Source of the DNA: Neolewinella persica DSM 23188
GTDB lineage: Bacteria; Bacteroidota; Bacteroidia; Chitinophagales; Saprospiraceae
Assembly: GCF_000373105.1 (NCBI RefSeq)
Contig: NZ_KB890447.1
Span: forward strand, 220,511 to 284,510
Direction: 5' to 3'
DNA: 64,000 nucleotides
How positions within the stretch are numbered: the stretch's first letter is position 1; each line of letters opens with the position of its first letter. The notes beneath the pieces are model-generated. The model was not told where the DNA came from, did not search any database, and was given only the letters and a program-made list of their open reading frames with translations. The translations under genes and the position numbers were made by a program. Below are positions 44,506 through 53,439 of this stretch, one piece after another.

Positions 44506-45513
44506 ATGCTAAACTTAAAAGAAGATCCTGCCTCAGAGCACGTAAGAGAAATGGCAGCACACTTCAACGCAAAATTTGATAATGGCAACGATGCTTCTAC
44601 AATTACCGTTAACAACGATCAAGCAAAAGGATTCATCAGTTCTTATCGATTATTCGCTGGCTTGTCAGTATGGGTTTACAACATCACTTTTTGCGAAGAC
44701 TTCATAGTTAACCTTGGTCTTTCGGAAGACCGGCCATATTACTTTAGCTACAACGTAAAGGGGCATTTTTTTCATCGATTCGGTGACCACGAAGAATTCG
44801 TCAAGGTGTTACAGAATCAAAACATGATTGTTGTAAGCAGCCCCGAGAATTCCGTTCAAATTGTATTCCCTAAAGAGGTTAAGCTTGAAATAGCGGTAAT
44901 AATTGTTGACGTAAAGTTGTTGGAAGAGTTAAATATAAGAAATGCAAAAAGGATAAATTTTAAAATACAAAAAATATTTCAAAACATTCCTCACGATTAT
45001 CCTTTCAGGCACCTGGGGGAGATTGATGCAGAGACTGGAAAGTATGCTGCTATCGTGTGTAAGAACAATGATATTGATCTGATTGGTGGTCTCCTCACGG
45101 AGGGCGCTGTCTTGAACATGCTGGCAACACAACTCAGGTCGTTTAGGGAAGATAGGGTAGTCAACCATGGTTTTGAGTTAAGTAGATCCGAACTGTCGAG
45201 GATAACTTCTCTGGGAGATTACATTATTGAGAATTTAGAGGAAAAAGTGACGATAAAAGAATTAAGCAAACTGTTTCAACTAAGCCAAAAGAAATTACAG
45301 ATCGGTGTCAAGCATTTATACGGAGAAACGGTAGCGCATTATATTTTAAACTTACGCATGGGGCAGGCTAAATTTCTGTTCGATACTACGGGGCTTAACG
45401 TCTCAGAAGTTTGTCACCGGGTTGGGCTGTCCAGTCAAAGTAATTTTTCCAAAACATTCAAAAAAAGGTACGGCTTACTACCTAGCGTTTACAGGAAAAA
45501 AACGACATCGTAA
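44506..45513 (+). CDS. AraC-family transcriptional regulator
   Basis: 335 residues from ATG 44506; an upstream extension of 43 codons to a non-domain start is judged spurious. The N-terminal ~220 residues look like a divergent ligand-binding domain with no clear cupin motif. The C-terminus has the AraC double HTH: TIKELSKLFQLSQKKLQIGVKHLYG, then VSEVCHRVGLSSQSNFSKTFKKRYGLLPSVYRKK. AT-rich, like the nearby SIR2 gene. Target unknown. Confidence 0.87.
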   Translation: MLNLKEDPASEHVREMAAHFNAKFDNGNDASTITVNNDQAKGFISSYRLFAGLSVWVYNITFCEDFIVNLGLSEDRPYYFSYNVKGHFFHRFGDHEEFVKVLQNQNMIVVSSPENSVQIVFPKEVKLEIAVIIVDVKLLEELNIRNAKRINFKIQKIFQNIPHDYPFRHLGEIDAETGKYAAIVCKNNDIDLIGGLLTEGAVLNMLATQLRSFREDRVVNHGFELSRSELSRITSLGDYIIENLEEKVTIKELSKLFQLSQKKLQIGVKHLYGETVAHYILNLRMGQAKFLFDTTGLNVSEVCHRVGLSSQSNFSKTFKKRYGLLPSVYRKKTTS

Positions 45514-45998
45514 ATGCTGGCGCTTATTAATGTTTATCCCACAATACTGGACATTTTTGTTTAGCCCTCTTTATTCCGATGACTACGTTTAAGAAATTGT
45601 TGCAAGGATTGCAGTAGTTGCAGGGGGGGCAACACCTGCAACCCTTGCAGCTCCTGCAACTTTGTCTCCGAAAAGCAGCCTTCAATCAACGGTTTTAGAA
45701 AATTGTCCAGTAGTATGTGTTCATTCTTTTATTTATAGAAAATGTTGCCAGCGGACTGGCGGACCAGAGGACCTTCTGAACTTGGTGCCGGGAACGTTGA
45801 TGATACTGGTGCCTTGAGCAGCGATAACGTAGAGCCAGCTGCCTGGTTGGTACTTCGGGGGATGGGTCAGCCTCCTGGCTTACTGCCTTTTCCTTGCTTT
45901 TAACCTTCCCCTGCACCCGCGTCCCCGCCGCCTAACCAGTCAGAGAATCAGCTAATACGTTCTGTACTTTCTGACTTCCTGACTGCTTGACTCCCTGA
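45514..45998. other. Intergenic region with CTGCAAC and GACT repeats
   Basis: 45601-45660 forms an imperfect inverted repeat of GTTGCAAGGATTGCAGTAG and CTGCAACCCTTGCAGCTCC. A variant of the dispersed motif, TGCACCCGCGTCCCCGCC, lies at 45912-45929. 45965-46005 has GACT-type words (CTGACTTCCTGACTGCTTGAC). It is the gap between convergent genes; no gene seen. Confidence 0.6.
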
Positions 45999-48446
45999 CT
46001 AATTGACCCGGCCCGCCTCATCTTCAAGCCCCGTCTTCCGCTTCCGGCTTTTCACCTGCTGGTTACCGAAGGCGTAGCTCAGTGAAAGGGCAGCGTTCCG
46101 GCTGTCCCAGTTCCCGCTTCCTTCACTGACCTGACCGTTGAATTCAGAGCGGCCGATCCATCCACTTTTGTAAAAAATGTCGTTAGCACTCAGCTTAACG
46201 TTCAACTGGTCGTTTAGGAATTTCTTCTGCAGCCCCAGGTTAAGGGCCCAGTTTTCATCGTACTCGAATACACCACCCCATATACCGGGACCGGAGAAAT
46301 ACCCCGAAACCTCAAAGGTGAGTTGTCCGGGGAGCTTGAACGTTTGCTGCTGGAAGAAACTGTAACTGAACGCCTGCAGGTCAATGGTCCCGTTTTCACC
46401 GTAGTCCGCCTGGTTGTTGATGTGGCTCCCACTGATGTTCACGAACGCATCCCAATTTTTGGTCACGGTGAAGGGCAGGCTGGCGTTGAAGCTGAGGACC
46501 GTCTTTTTAGCCAGGTTGTCCCAGCCAATGAACCCGGCGCGGGGGTCAATGTCGTCCGGACCAATAAGGCGGGTGATCTGATCCGAGGTCTTACTGTAGG
46601 CCAGTTTGAAGTTGTAACGGTAAGCCAACGTGTACCCCAATTCCAGGTTGTCCACGATCTCCGGGCGGAGGAACGGGTTCCCCGTTTCGTAGCTCAGTTG
46701 GCTGATCTGGTTGCGGAAGGGATTGAGCACGTTGTAGTCTGGCCGGTTGATCCGGCGACCATAATTCAGGGAGACAGTATTCCCCTTTTGCTGGTTCAGC
46801 GCGTAGGTCAGTCCGGCAGAGGGGAAGAAACTCAGGTAGTCTATCTCCACGGGGTCTTCCTGGAGTTCTGTACGGAAGGCGGTCAGCCTACCGGTAGCAT
46901 CGGTCAGCTCCGACCGCAGACCGGCGTTATAACTGATCTTTTCACTGAAGTTACCGGAGTAGCTGAGGTAGGCGGCGTAGACGTTTTCGTCGTAGTCGAA
47001 CAGGTTAGAGCGGGTATCGCTTTGTACTTGCTGGTTTCCCTGTTCGTCGAAGAAAAGGAAAGTGTTCTTTGTACCAATTTGGCTCAGTTTGATGCCAGTA
47101 CCGAATTGCCCCTTTCCAATTGGTTGCTCGTAATCCACCTTAAAGGTGTAAATGTCGATGTCTCGTGGCGTATTGAAGGTGTTCACGACTTCGGTGAGCA
47201 CCGTTTCCCGGTCTGGCGTCACGTAGGTATTCGGCTGTCGGCGCAAATCAGTATTCCGGAAAATACCGTAATCGAGGTCTACATTTAGGCTCTTCCCTTT
47301 GTCGGGGGCGTAACGATAATTGAGGTTGAATTCTCCCCGGTTACGGTTCGTATTACCGGTGGAGCCCGCCAACAGTACACTGTCCACTGGACCGCCAATG
47401 GTAGAAATTAGAAAATCGTCGCGTCCTTCATTATCCCCTTGTTGCAGGCTTCCGCTGGCCAGAAAGCCAATGGTACTGTTTTTACTCAGGAAAAAATCGG
47501 TGCCGAACTGGCCGAAGTAATCCGTGGTATTTCGCTTGGTGTACAATTCTTCCTCCAGCTTCAGGCCATTCTGAAACATGTCGAAGTTAGTGAGGTGGTA
47601 GTTCTCAGAACGCACATTACCCACGCGGCTGAAGACGTTGAGCTTATTGTTTCTGTAGTTGCCCGCCACCGATGCGTTAGAGCGGTTATAACGGCCCTGG
47701 GTAGAGGTCAGGTTCGCGGTACCGTTGGCGCCCTCGTTTTCGGCCTTGGACAGCCGGATATCGATGATGCCAGCGTTGCCTTCCGCCTCGTACTTCGCGC
47801 CGGGGTTGGTGATGATGTCGATCCGGTCAATCTGTTCGGCAGTGAGGCTGCGCAGGTAATTGGCCAGTTCTTCGCCGGCCAGGGGAAGTCGTTTGCCGTT
47901 GACGTAAACAAGTACGCCGGAACGGCTCAGCACGTTGATGTTGTCGTTGTTGTCGATGGTGACGCCCGGCGCTTTTCGCAGTAGGTCCAGACCGTTCTGG
48001 CCCACGGCATTGATGGTCCCCTGAACGTTGAAGATCGTCCGGTCGGGCTTAATCTCCACCAGGGCGCGGGTGGCGGTAACGGTGGCTTCGGCTAGTTCAA
48101 CGGCTGCCGGGCTCATTTGCAAAATACCAAGGTCAAGATTGCCCGGCCCGACGGTTATTTCGCGGACCAGGTCCGGTGCGCCGAGGTAGGTTGCCATCAG
48201 CACGTAATCGTTGGGAGCGATATCCGTCAGCTGAAATAGTCCTGCGTCTCCGGTCGTTTCCACCTTCACCAGGTTGGAGTCGAGGTAGAGCGCGATGTTG
48301 GCAAAGGCGACGGGGGTTTTGTCGGCATCTTGTAGTTGGCCTTTGATACTGGCCTGGGCGCGGACGCTGGTGCAGAGTAAGGATAAAAGCAGGGTGAGGG
48401 CTAAGGAATGGACTGGTTTCATCGGGCAGCTTATTTGAGCGGGCAA
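45999..48446 (-). CDS. TonB-dependent-type outer-membrane barrel (OMP_b-brl_3), paralogue 2
   Basis: 815 residues; an ATG seven codons in (MKPVHSLALTLLLSLLCTSVRAQ) gives the better signal peptide. A CarboxypepD_reg-like domain, the conserved plug segment (VEIKPDRTIFNVQGTIN ... VLVYVNGKRLPLAG) and a ~550-residue barrel follow the plan of paralogue 1. The barrel ends SYAFGNQQVKSRKRKTG. Surface-loop regions (for example LKLEEELYTKRNTTDYFG) differ most from the paralogues, as expected if they bind different ligands. RAYT and REP palindromes lie immediately upstream. Confidence 0.93.
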   Translation of the reverse strand: MPAQISCPMKPVHSLALTLLLSLLCTSVRAQASIKGQLQDADKTPVAFANIALYLDSNLVKVETTGDAGLFQLTDIAPNDYVLMATYLGAPDLVREITVGPGNLDLGILQMSPAAVELAEATVTATRALVEIKPDRTIFNVQGTINAVGQNGLDLLRKAPGVTIDNNDNINVLSRSGVLVYVNGKRLPLAGEELANYLRSLTAEQIDRIDIITNPGAKYEAEGNAGIIDIRLSKAENEGANGTANLTSTQGRYNRSNASVAGNYRNNKLNVFSRVGNVRSENYHLTNFDMFQNGLKLEEELYTKRNTTDYFGQFGTDFFLSKNSTIGFLASGSLQQGDNEGRDDFLISTIGGPVDSVLLAGSTGNTNRNRGEFNLNYRYAPDKGKSLNVDLDYGIFRNTDLRRQPNTYVTPDRETVLTEVVNTFNTPRDIDIYTFKVDYEQPIGKGQFGTGIKLSQIGTKNTFLFFDEQGNQQVQSDTRSNLFDYDENVYAAYLSYSGNFSEKISYNAGLRSELTDATGRLTAFRTELQEDPVEIDYLSFFPSAGLTYALNQQKGNTVSLNYGRRINRPDYNVLNPFRNQISQLSYETGNPFLRPEIVDNLELGYTLAYRYNFKLAYSKTSDQITRLIGPDDIDPRAGFIGWDNLAKKTVLSFNASLPFTVTKNWDAFVNISGSHINNQADYGENGTIDLQAFSYSFFQQQTFKLPGQLTFEVSGYFSGPGIWGGVFEYDENWALNLGLQKKFLNDQLNVKLSANDIFYKSGWIGRSEFNGQVSEGSGNWDSRNAALSLSYAFGNQQVKSRKRKTGLEDEAGRVN

Positions 48447-48462
48447 AGGTCGTGGTTTATTT

Positions 48463-48515
48463 GTTCCCCGGCACTTGTGCCGGAGAGTTATTATTTTGAC
48501 AAAAGTGCCGGGAGC
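48463..48515. repeat. REP palindrome pair downstream of RAYT
   Basis: GTTCCCCGGCACTTGTGCCGG (48463-48483) and an inverted degenerate copy GACAAAAGTGCCGGGAGCAA (48498-48517). The CCGGCAC...GTGCCGG stem is the same as in the array upstream of the transposase gene. Confidence 0.8.
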
Positions 48516-48520
48516 AATTA

Positions 48521-49201
48521 CTAACCGAGGAAAATCGGATCTCCAAATGTATAAGGATGTTCTTGAAAACAGTTCACTACTCCTGCTTGCTCCGCATTAC
48601 GCATGATGTACCAAAATTCCTGCATGAAATGCTTCCTGTTACGAATGTATCGATCGTAATAACCAGGTGCCCAGAGTTTTCCTTTTCTACCAAGCGACTT
48701 ATTAACGTCATTGGCCGAACCACCCTTTATTTTTCCTATGACAGAAGCCAGGTTCCGGTAGGAAGGAATTGGGCTAATGAAATCCCAGTCTTTAGGGCAT
48801 TGGATAGAAAAATCAAGCAATAAGTGAAGATGGTTTGAAAGCAATGCGTAAGCTACGATCTTGTAGTATTGACCGTCGTAACGCTTTAGACGTTCAATAA
48901 CGGCCTCTGCGGCACGGGAGTTATTAAAAGGATGTTCTTGGGTACGTCTGGCATGTGTTAATTTTTCCAGATGTTGATAATAGAGTTCGTTGATTCGTTC
49001 GTGCCGGCCCCTTTTATTCGGGAATCTATCATGAGCAATCTCTTGCAATACCTCAATTCTTCTGCTTTGTAACTGAGTAAGTAATATTGCCGGAATTGCA
49101 TCATGCGTCTTGATTGTTACTGAGAATACTCCGCCAATAAGCTGGTAGTGGGGCTGAAGAAGCCTATGGAAGACCGTTCTATGATCATCAATGTGAGCCA
49201 T
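48521..49201 (-). CDS. REP-associated tyrosine transposase (RAYT)
   Basis: 226 residues of the Y1 HUH superfamily (IS200-like fold). The metal-binding HUH motif is HLHLL in ALLSNHLHLLLD (~124-135), and the catalytic tyrosine lies in APGYYDRYIRN. Fixed, genome-resident RAYTs nick or bind their cognate REP hairpins and are thought to spread them. Here single palindromes flank both ends of the gene and a four-unit array sits upstream, all with the CCGGCACTTGTGCCGG core. This is good evidence for a matched enzyme-element pair. Confidence 0.9.
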   Translation of the reverse strand: MAHIDDHRTVFHRLLQPHYQLIGGVFSVTIKTHDAIPAILLTQLQSRRIEVLQEIAHDRFPNKRGRHERINELYYQHLEKLTHARRTQEHPFNNSRAAEAVIERLKRYDGQYYKIVAYALLSNHLHLLLDFSIQCPKDWDFISPIPSYRNLASVIGKIKGGSANDVNKSLGRKGKLWAPGYYDRYIRNRKHFMQEFWYIMRNAEQAGVVNCFQEHPYTFGDPIFLG

Positions 49202-49217
49202 CTGATTATACGATTTT

Positions 49218-49238
49218 GTTCCCCGGCACTTGTGCCGG
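49218..49238. repeat. REP palindrome upstream of RAYT
   Basis: CCGGCACTTGTGCCGG preceded by GTTCC, 17 bases before the RAYT start codon; it may lie in the promoter and allow feedback by the transposase. Confidence 0.8.
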
Positions 49239-49372
49239 AAAGGAAATGAATAATCTGATGGACTGAGGTTATAATTGTTTTACTGGAGGAGGGGAATGCT
49301 GCATCAGAGACTAGTGTGTTACAAATATACATTTATTTTTTTAATAAAAACAAAAAGTTTATATTTTGTCTT

Positions 49373-49600
49373 GTTCCCCGGTACTTGTGCCGGTACCATA
49401 AAGCATTCGGCACAAGTGCCGGGGAACAAGGCTAATCTTTGTGCCGGTACCATAAAGCATTCGGCACAAGTGCCGGGGAACAAGGCTAATCTTTGTGCCG
49501 GTACCATAAGCACCCGGCACAAGTGCCGGGGGACAAGACCAACCTTTGTGCCGGTACCATAAGCAACCGGCACAAGTGCCGGGGAACAAGCCCTCCTTGC
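49373..49600. repeat. REP array, four ~54-bp tandem units
   Basis: Units start TTGTGCCGGTACCATAA(A)GC and contain CGGCACAAGTGCCGGGGAAC. They lie about at 49387-49439, 49440-49493, 49494-49546 and 49547-49599, with an opposing GTTCCCCGGTACTTGTGCC at 49373. Units 1 and 2 are nearly identical; 3 and 4 carry ACC for TTC in the loop. The array ends at the dispersed 18-mer. Confidence 0.88.
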
Positions 49601-49615
49601 ACCTGCGGCCGCGCC
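49598..49615 (+). repeat. Dispersed 18-mer, exact copy
   Basis: TGCACCTGCGGCCGCGCC, one of four exact copies in the window (17940, 49598, 59209, 63842), with near copies at 9698, 27159, 32129, 41136, 45912 and (reversed) 52391. The core GCGGCCGC is palindromic. A pyrimidine-rich lead precedes most copies. Confidence 0.88.
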
Positions 49616-49752
49616 CTCATTAGTCTGTAGTCTGGTTGTCTTGTAGGCCCACCGCAAGAGGATGTTCGCTGCGCTCGCTCTGAATTAATGTTGAAAGTAA
49701 CCCAGATCGAGGCATCGAAATTTGGTGGTGTAGGCTTTCATTTTTTTCTTGC

Positions 49753-49852
49753 ACTACAAGACTACAAGACTACAAGACTACAAGACTACAAGACTACAAG
49801 ACTACAAGACTACAAGACTACAAGACTACAAGACTACAAGACTACAAGACTA
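49753..49852. repeat. 8-bp tandem repeat (ACTACAAG), ~12.5 copies
   Basis: An uninterrupted run of ACTACAAG units reaches to within the stop region of the third barrel gene. The translation is nonsense (DYKTTRLQ repeats). Related ACTACAAGAC words are near 9825-9840. Confidence 0.95.
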
Positions 49853-52462
49853 GTTAACCCGTCCCGCCTCCTCACTAAGCCCAGTACTCCGCCTCCGGCT
49901 CTTCACCTTCTGATTGCCAAAATTGTAGCTCAGGCTAAGGGTCGCCCGACGGCTGTCCCAGTTGCCCCGACCTTCAGACACCAAGCCGTTAAATTCGGAT
50001 CTCCCCCGCCATCCGGAGGTAAAGAACAAATCGTTGCCGCTGATCTTCACGTTCAGCTGGTTGTTCAGGAATTTCTTTTGCAGCCCTAAATTAAGCGCGC
50101 CGCTCGTCTGGTACTCGAACACCCCGCCCCAAATGCCGGGCCCGGAGAAGTACCCGCTCACCTCGGCCGTAAAGCCTTTGGGCAGGTTGAAGGTTTGCTG
50201 GGAGAAGACGGTGTAGGTAAAGGCCTGCACGTCGATCGAAGCCCCGCCCTCATAATCGGCCTGGTTGTCGATGTAACCGCCCGAGACATTGAAAAAGGCA
50301 TTCCACTTTGGTGTAATGGTAAAGGGCAGGGCGGCACTGAAACTGTAATTGGTTTGCGTGGCCAGGTTGTCCCAGCTAACGGAAAGGGCGGCGGGAAAGA
50401 CTTCGTCCGGACCAATAAGGCGGGTGATCTGATTGCTCGTCCGACTGTAGCCCAGCTTGAAATTATAGCGGTAAGCATGGGTATAGCCTAACTCTACATT
50501 GTCCACAATCTCCGGATTCAGAAATGGGTTGCCACTTTCGTAACTCAGCTGACTGATCTGGTTACGGAATGGATTCAATACGTTGTAGTTGGGCCGGTTG
50601 ATGCGACGGCCGTAATTCAACGAGAGCGTATTCCCCTTCTGCTGGTCAAGGGCATAGGTAAGACCGGCACTGGGGAATAAACTGACGTAGTCAAGCTCAA
50701 CCGGCGGTGCGGCAAGGTCCGCACGGAAAGGCGTCAATACGCCCATCGCGTCGGTCACTTCGGTACGCAGGCCGGCCGAGAAGTTGAGCTTCTCGCTGAT
50801 CTTACCTGCGTAGTTCACGTAAGCGGCGTACACGTTCTCATCGTAATCGAATTGGTTGGAACTGCTGTTGTTTAGGGTGCGGATATTGGCCGCGTCAACG
50901 TCGTAGAACAGGAAGGTGTTCTCGGTGCTGACCTTACTGAATTTCAGGCCGGTGCTAAAGTTGCCGCCAGCAAGTGGTTGCTCGTAATCGAGCTTAGCCG
51001 TGGTAATATCAATATTGGTTGGGGTGTCGAAATAGTTGTTGAATACACTGAGCACTTCTGAACCATCGGGGCTCAGGTACCGGTTGGGTTGGTCGCGTAG
51101 GCTCTCGTTACGGAAGCTGCCGTAATCCAAATCAATGTTGAGGCTCTTGCCCTCGCCAGCGTCAAAACGGTAATTTAGATTATAAGTTTGCTGGTTGCGA
51201 TCACCGTTGCCGAAGGTTTCTGCCCGTAGGAGGCTGTCCGGGGTTTCTGATGAATTGGCGACGGTGTAGATGTCAATATTGTTGTACGAGAAATCTTCAC
51301 TATTGCTCTGCCGACCACTGAGGAGGAAGCCGATGGTGTGTTTGTCTCCCAGGAAAAAATCGGTGCCAAACCGATAATTAGGGTTGCTATTGGTGCTTTT
51401 AAAGAAGATCTCGTTATCCAGGTACAACCCGTTCTGGTAGCTGTCGAAATTGACCGTATTGTAAGACTGGCCAGCTCCATACCCTAAGGTGCCGAAAGCA
51501 TTTAGTAACCGGTTGCGGTAGTTGCCGGTAAAGTTACCGTTGTACTGGCCGTAACGCCCCTGGCTCACGGTAGTGGACACCGTACCGTTGAAGCCTTCGT
51601 TTTCGTTCTTTTTCAGACGGATATCGAGGATGCCGGCATTCCCCTCGGCCTCGTACTTGGCACCGGGGTTGGTGATGATGTCGATCCGGTCGATTTGCTC
51701 GGCGGTCAGGCTGCGGAGGTAGTTCGACAGGTCATCGCCAGACAGTGGCAGGCGCTTGCCGTCTACGTAGACCAACACGCCGGCGCGGCCGAGGACGTTG
51801 ATGTTGTCGTTGTTGTCAATGGTTACTCCCGGAGCTTTGCGGAGTAAATCCAGGCCGTTGTCGCCCACCGCATTTATGGTGCCCTGGACGTTGAAGACCG
51901 TTCGGTCGGGCTTGATCTCCACCAGGGCCCGGGTGGCGGTTACGGTGGCTTCGGCGAGTTCAACGGCGGCGGGGGCCATTTTTAGTACCCCCAGGTCCAG
52001 GACGCCGTTCACGGCCTTGATGCCTTCTTTGCGGAGGTCGGGCGCACCGAGGTAAGTCACGACCAGGTTGTAAGTACCGTCATCAATGCCTTCCATACGG
52101 AAAATACCGGCATCGTCGGTGGTCTCTACCTTGACCAGTTTATTGTCCGGGACGGTGTAAAGCGCAACGTTGGCGAAGGCAACGGCCTGGCCGTCGGCAT
52201 CCTGCACCTGGCCTTTGATCTCGTAGTCGTCCGGCCTTACTTCTTCTGTGGCATTCGGGCCGGCAGCACGCTGAGCATACGCGCTAAGCGGTAGGAGCAA
52301 CGCGACCAATAAGAGTAGCGCCTTGACGCCTTGACTAAATGACTGTTTGATGCGCTGACTCTCTGACTCCCTGACTCCCCGACTTTTCAGGGCGGGGCCG
52401 CAGGTGCCAGCGGGAAGGATAAAAGAGCAAAGCAAATTCGTTGATGGTGTAAAGTTTCTCAT
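49850..52462 (-). CDS. TonB-dependent-type outer-membrane barrel (OMP_b-brl_3), paralogue 3
   Basis: 870 residues. The N-terminus is long because the signal-like core (VKALLLLVALLLPLSAYAQ) begins only ~45 residues in; the preceding codons contain repeat words (GACTCCCTGACTCCCCGAC and a reversed dispersed 18-mer), so translation may start later, though no good internal ATG is seen. Then come a CarboxypepD_reg-like domain, the same plug segment (VFNVQGTINAVGDNGLDLLR) and a long barrel ending SYNFGNQKVKSRRRSTG. The stop overlaps the 8-bp tandem repeat. Outer membrane; ligand unknown. Confidence 0.9.
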   Translation of the reverse strand: MRNFTPSTNLLCSFILPAGTCGPALKSRGVRESESQRIKQSFSQGVKALLLLVALLLPLSAYAQRAAGPNATEEVRPDDYEIKGQVQDADGQAVAFANVALYTVPDNKLVKVETTDDAGIFRMEGIDDGTYNLVVTYLGAPDLRKEGIKAVNGVLDLGVLKMAPAAVELAEATVTATRALVEIKPDRTVFNVQGTINAVGDNGLDLLRKAPGVTIDNNDNINVLGRAGVLVYVDGKRLPLSGDDLSNYLRSLTAEQIDRIDIITNPGAKYEAEGNAGILDIRLKKNENEGFNGTVSTTVSQGRYGQYNGNFTGNYRNRLLNAFGTLGYGAGQSYNTVNFDSYQNGLYLDNEIFFKSTNSNPNYRFGTDFFLGDKHTIGFLLSGRQSNSEDFSYNNIDIYTVANSSETPDSLLRAETFGNGDRNQQTYNLNYRFDAGEGKSLNIDLDYGSFRNESLRDQPNRYLSPDGSEVLSVFNNYFDTPTNIDITTAKLDYEQPLAGGNFSTGLKFSKVSTENTFLFYDVDAANIRTLNNSSSNQFDYDENVYAAYVNYAGKISEKLNFSAGLRTEVTDAMGVLTPFRADLAAPPVELDYVSLFPSAGLTYALDQQKGNTLSLNYGRRINRPNYNVLNPFRNQISQLSYESGNPFLNPEIVDNVELGYTHAYRYNFKLGYSRTSNQITRLIGPDEVFPAALSVSWDNLATQTNYSFSAALPFTITPKWNAFFNVSGGYIDNQADYEGGASIDVQAFTYTVFSQQTFNLPKGFTAEVSGYFSGPGIWGGVFEYQTSGALNLGLQKKFLNNQLNVKISGNDLFFTSGWRGRSEFNGLVSEGRGNWDSRRATLSLSYNFGNQKVKSRRRSTGLSEEAGRVN
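52391..52408 (-). repeat. Dispersed 18-mer, reversed variant
   Basis: GGCACCTGCGGCCCCGCC on the minus strand, two mismatches from consensus, within the odd 5' codons of barrel paralogue 3. Confidence 0.6.
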
Positions 52463-52875
52463 GTAACTAGCTATTTGGTGCCTTGGGGAGGCGTTATGCT
52501 AGAAGGACGTCCATGAGCACTTCGGGCTGCATGTTAAACCATGCCTTTCGGTTGATGTGGGGTTTGGGTCGACTAATGCTTTTGGTTGGTCGACTAGAGG
52601 TGGTGCAGAGGGACCGTAATAAGCATAGACGATCAATTCTTGGGGGTAACGTGGGTGCCGCTAGTGCCGGGCTCCATAGCTAAGTGAGGATATTGCTAAC
52701 GCCGCCACCGTGCGGAATAACTAGCTGAAGGTCGGGCGTGTGAGTGAAGCCCGGCACTGGGGTTGAGCCGTTTGCAAACGGCTCGGTCATCCCAGCTCAA
52801 GTGCGAAGTGGTTCTGCTCCGTTATTTACTACCTTTAGCAAATGTTACCTGGAGTAGCGGAGCCCACTAAATAGC
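52463..52875. other. Intergenic region with 20-bp palindrome
   Basis: A perfect palindrome, GAGCCGTTTGCAAACGGCTC, is at 52765-52784. An open frame at 52483-52683 has no protein-like features. The gap between divergent genes is likely to carry promoters for both. Confidence 0.55.
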
Positions 52876-53382
52876 ATGAAATTTAAAAATACCACCATGA
52901 AATACATTAAAATCATCACCATACTACTACTCAGTTCAGCCATCTCTTTCTATGCCTGTAATGACAATTCTAATGACGTCAGGCAAAAAGCCAGGGAATC
53001 GCTGAGAGTTTCAGATTCGCCTACGCCACCAAGTGCTGCGGTTCAAAATCCGGCCATTCCTGAGCCTACTCAAAATGCAGCAGGTGTCTGGCACTATACC
53101 TGCAACCAAGGTTGCGCTGGAGGTGGGGGAAAGGATGATACTTGTGCCACGTGTGGAGGTGCTTTAGCACACAACACGGCTTATCATGCCAATGATAATA
53201 TTGCGCCTCCTGCCAACCCAATAGCGCCTTCAGCCACACCTCCCGTAGTAGAAGCTGCTCAAAATGCAGCGGGTGTATGGCATTATACCTGTGGAAATGG
53301 ATGCGCAGGGGGTGCCGGAGTTGCTGGCACATGTAGCACTTGTAGTGGTGCCTTGGCGCATAACCCTGCTTATCATCAGTAA
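52876..53382 (+). CDS. Lipoprotein with two Cys/His-rich metal-binding-like repeats
   Basis: 168 residues; a second ATG at 52897 gives a compact lipoprotein signal (IITILLLSSAISFYAC). The mature part has a Pro/Ala-rich linker and two copies of a ~45-residue module: NAAGVWHYTCxxGCAGGxGxxxTCxxCxGALAHNxAYH. The paired cysteines and histidines suggest a metal-binding or disulfide-stabilised fold. This family is common in marine Bacteroidota but uncharacterised. The FG-GAP gene follows 57 bases on. Confidence 0.85.
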   Translation: MKFKNTTMKYIKIITILLLSSAISFYACNDNSNDVRQKARESLRVSDSPTPPSAAVQNPAIPEPTQNAAGVWHYTCNQGCAGGGGKDDTCATCGGALAHNTAYHANDNIAPPANPIAPSATPPVVEAAQNAAGVWHYTCGNGCAGGAGVAGTCSTCSGALAHNPAYHQ

Positions 53383-53439
53383 GCGGCAAACGCCGATGCG
53401 AAAAACTACCATGAAAAAGTATTTTAAACCACCAGCCGA

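Noticed and set aside
46323-47984. Plus-strand frames of 181-321 codons across barrel paralogue 2
   Set aside because: Antisense shadows also present in paralogue 1; no signal or domain motifs.
48461-49600. CRISPR array at the repeated hairpins
   Set aside because: The units are tandem and similar throughout, without unique spacers; each contains a REP palindrome and a RAYT gene is adjacent.
52483-52683. 66-codon + frame between the barrel and Cys/His-repeat genes
   Set aside because: No domain, signal or coding character, and overlapping likely promoter DNA.
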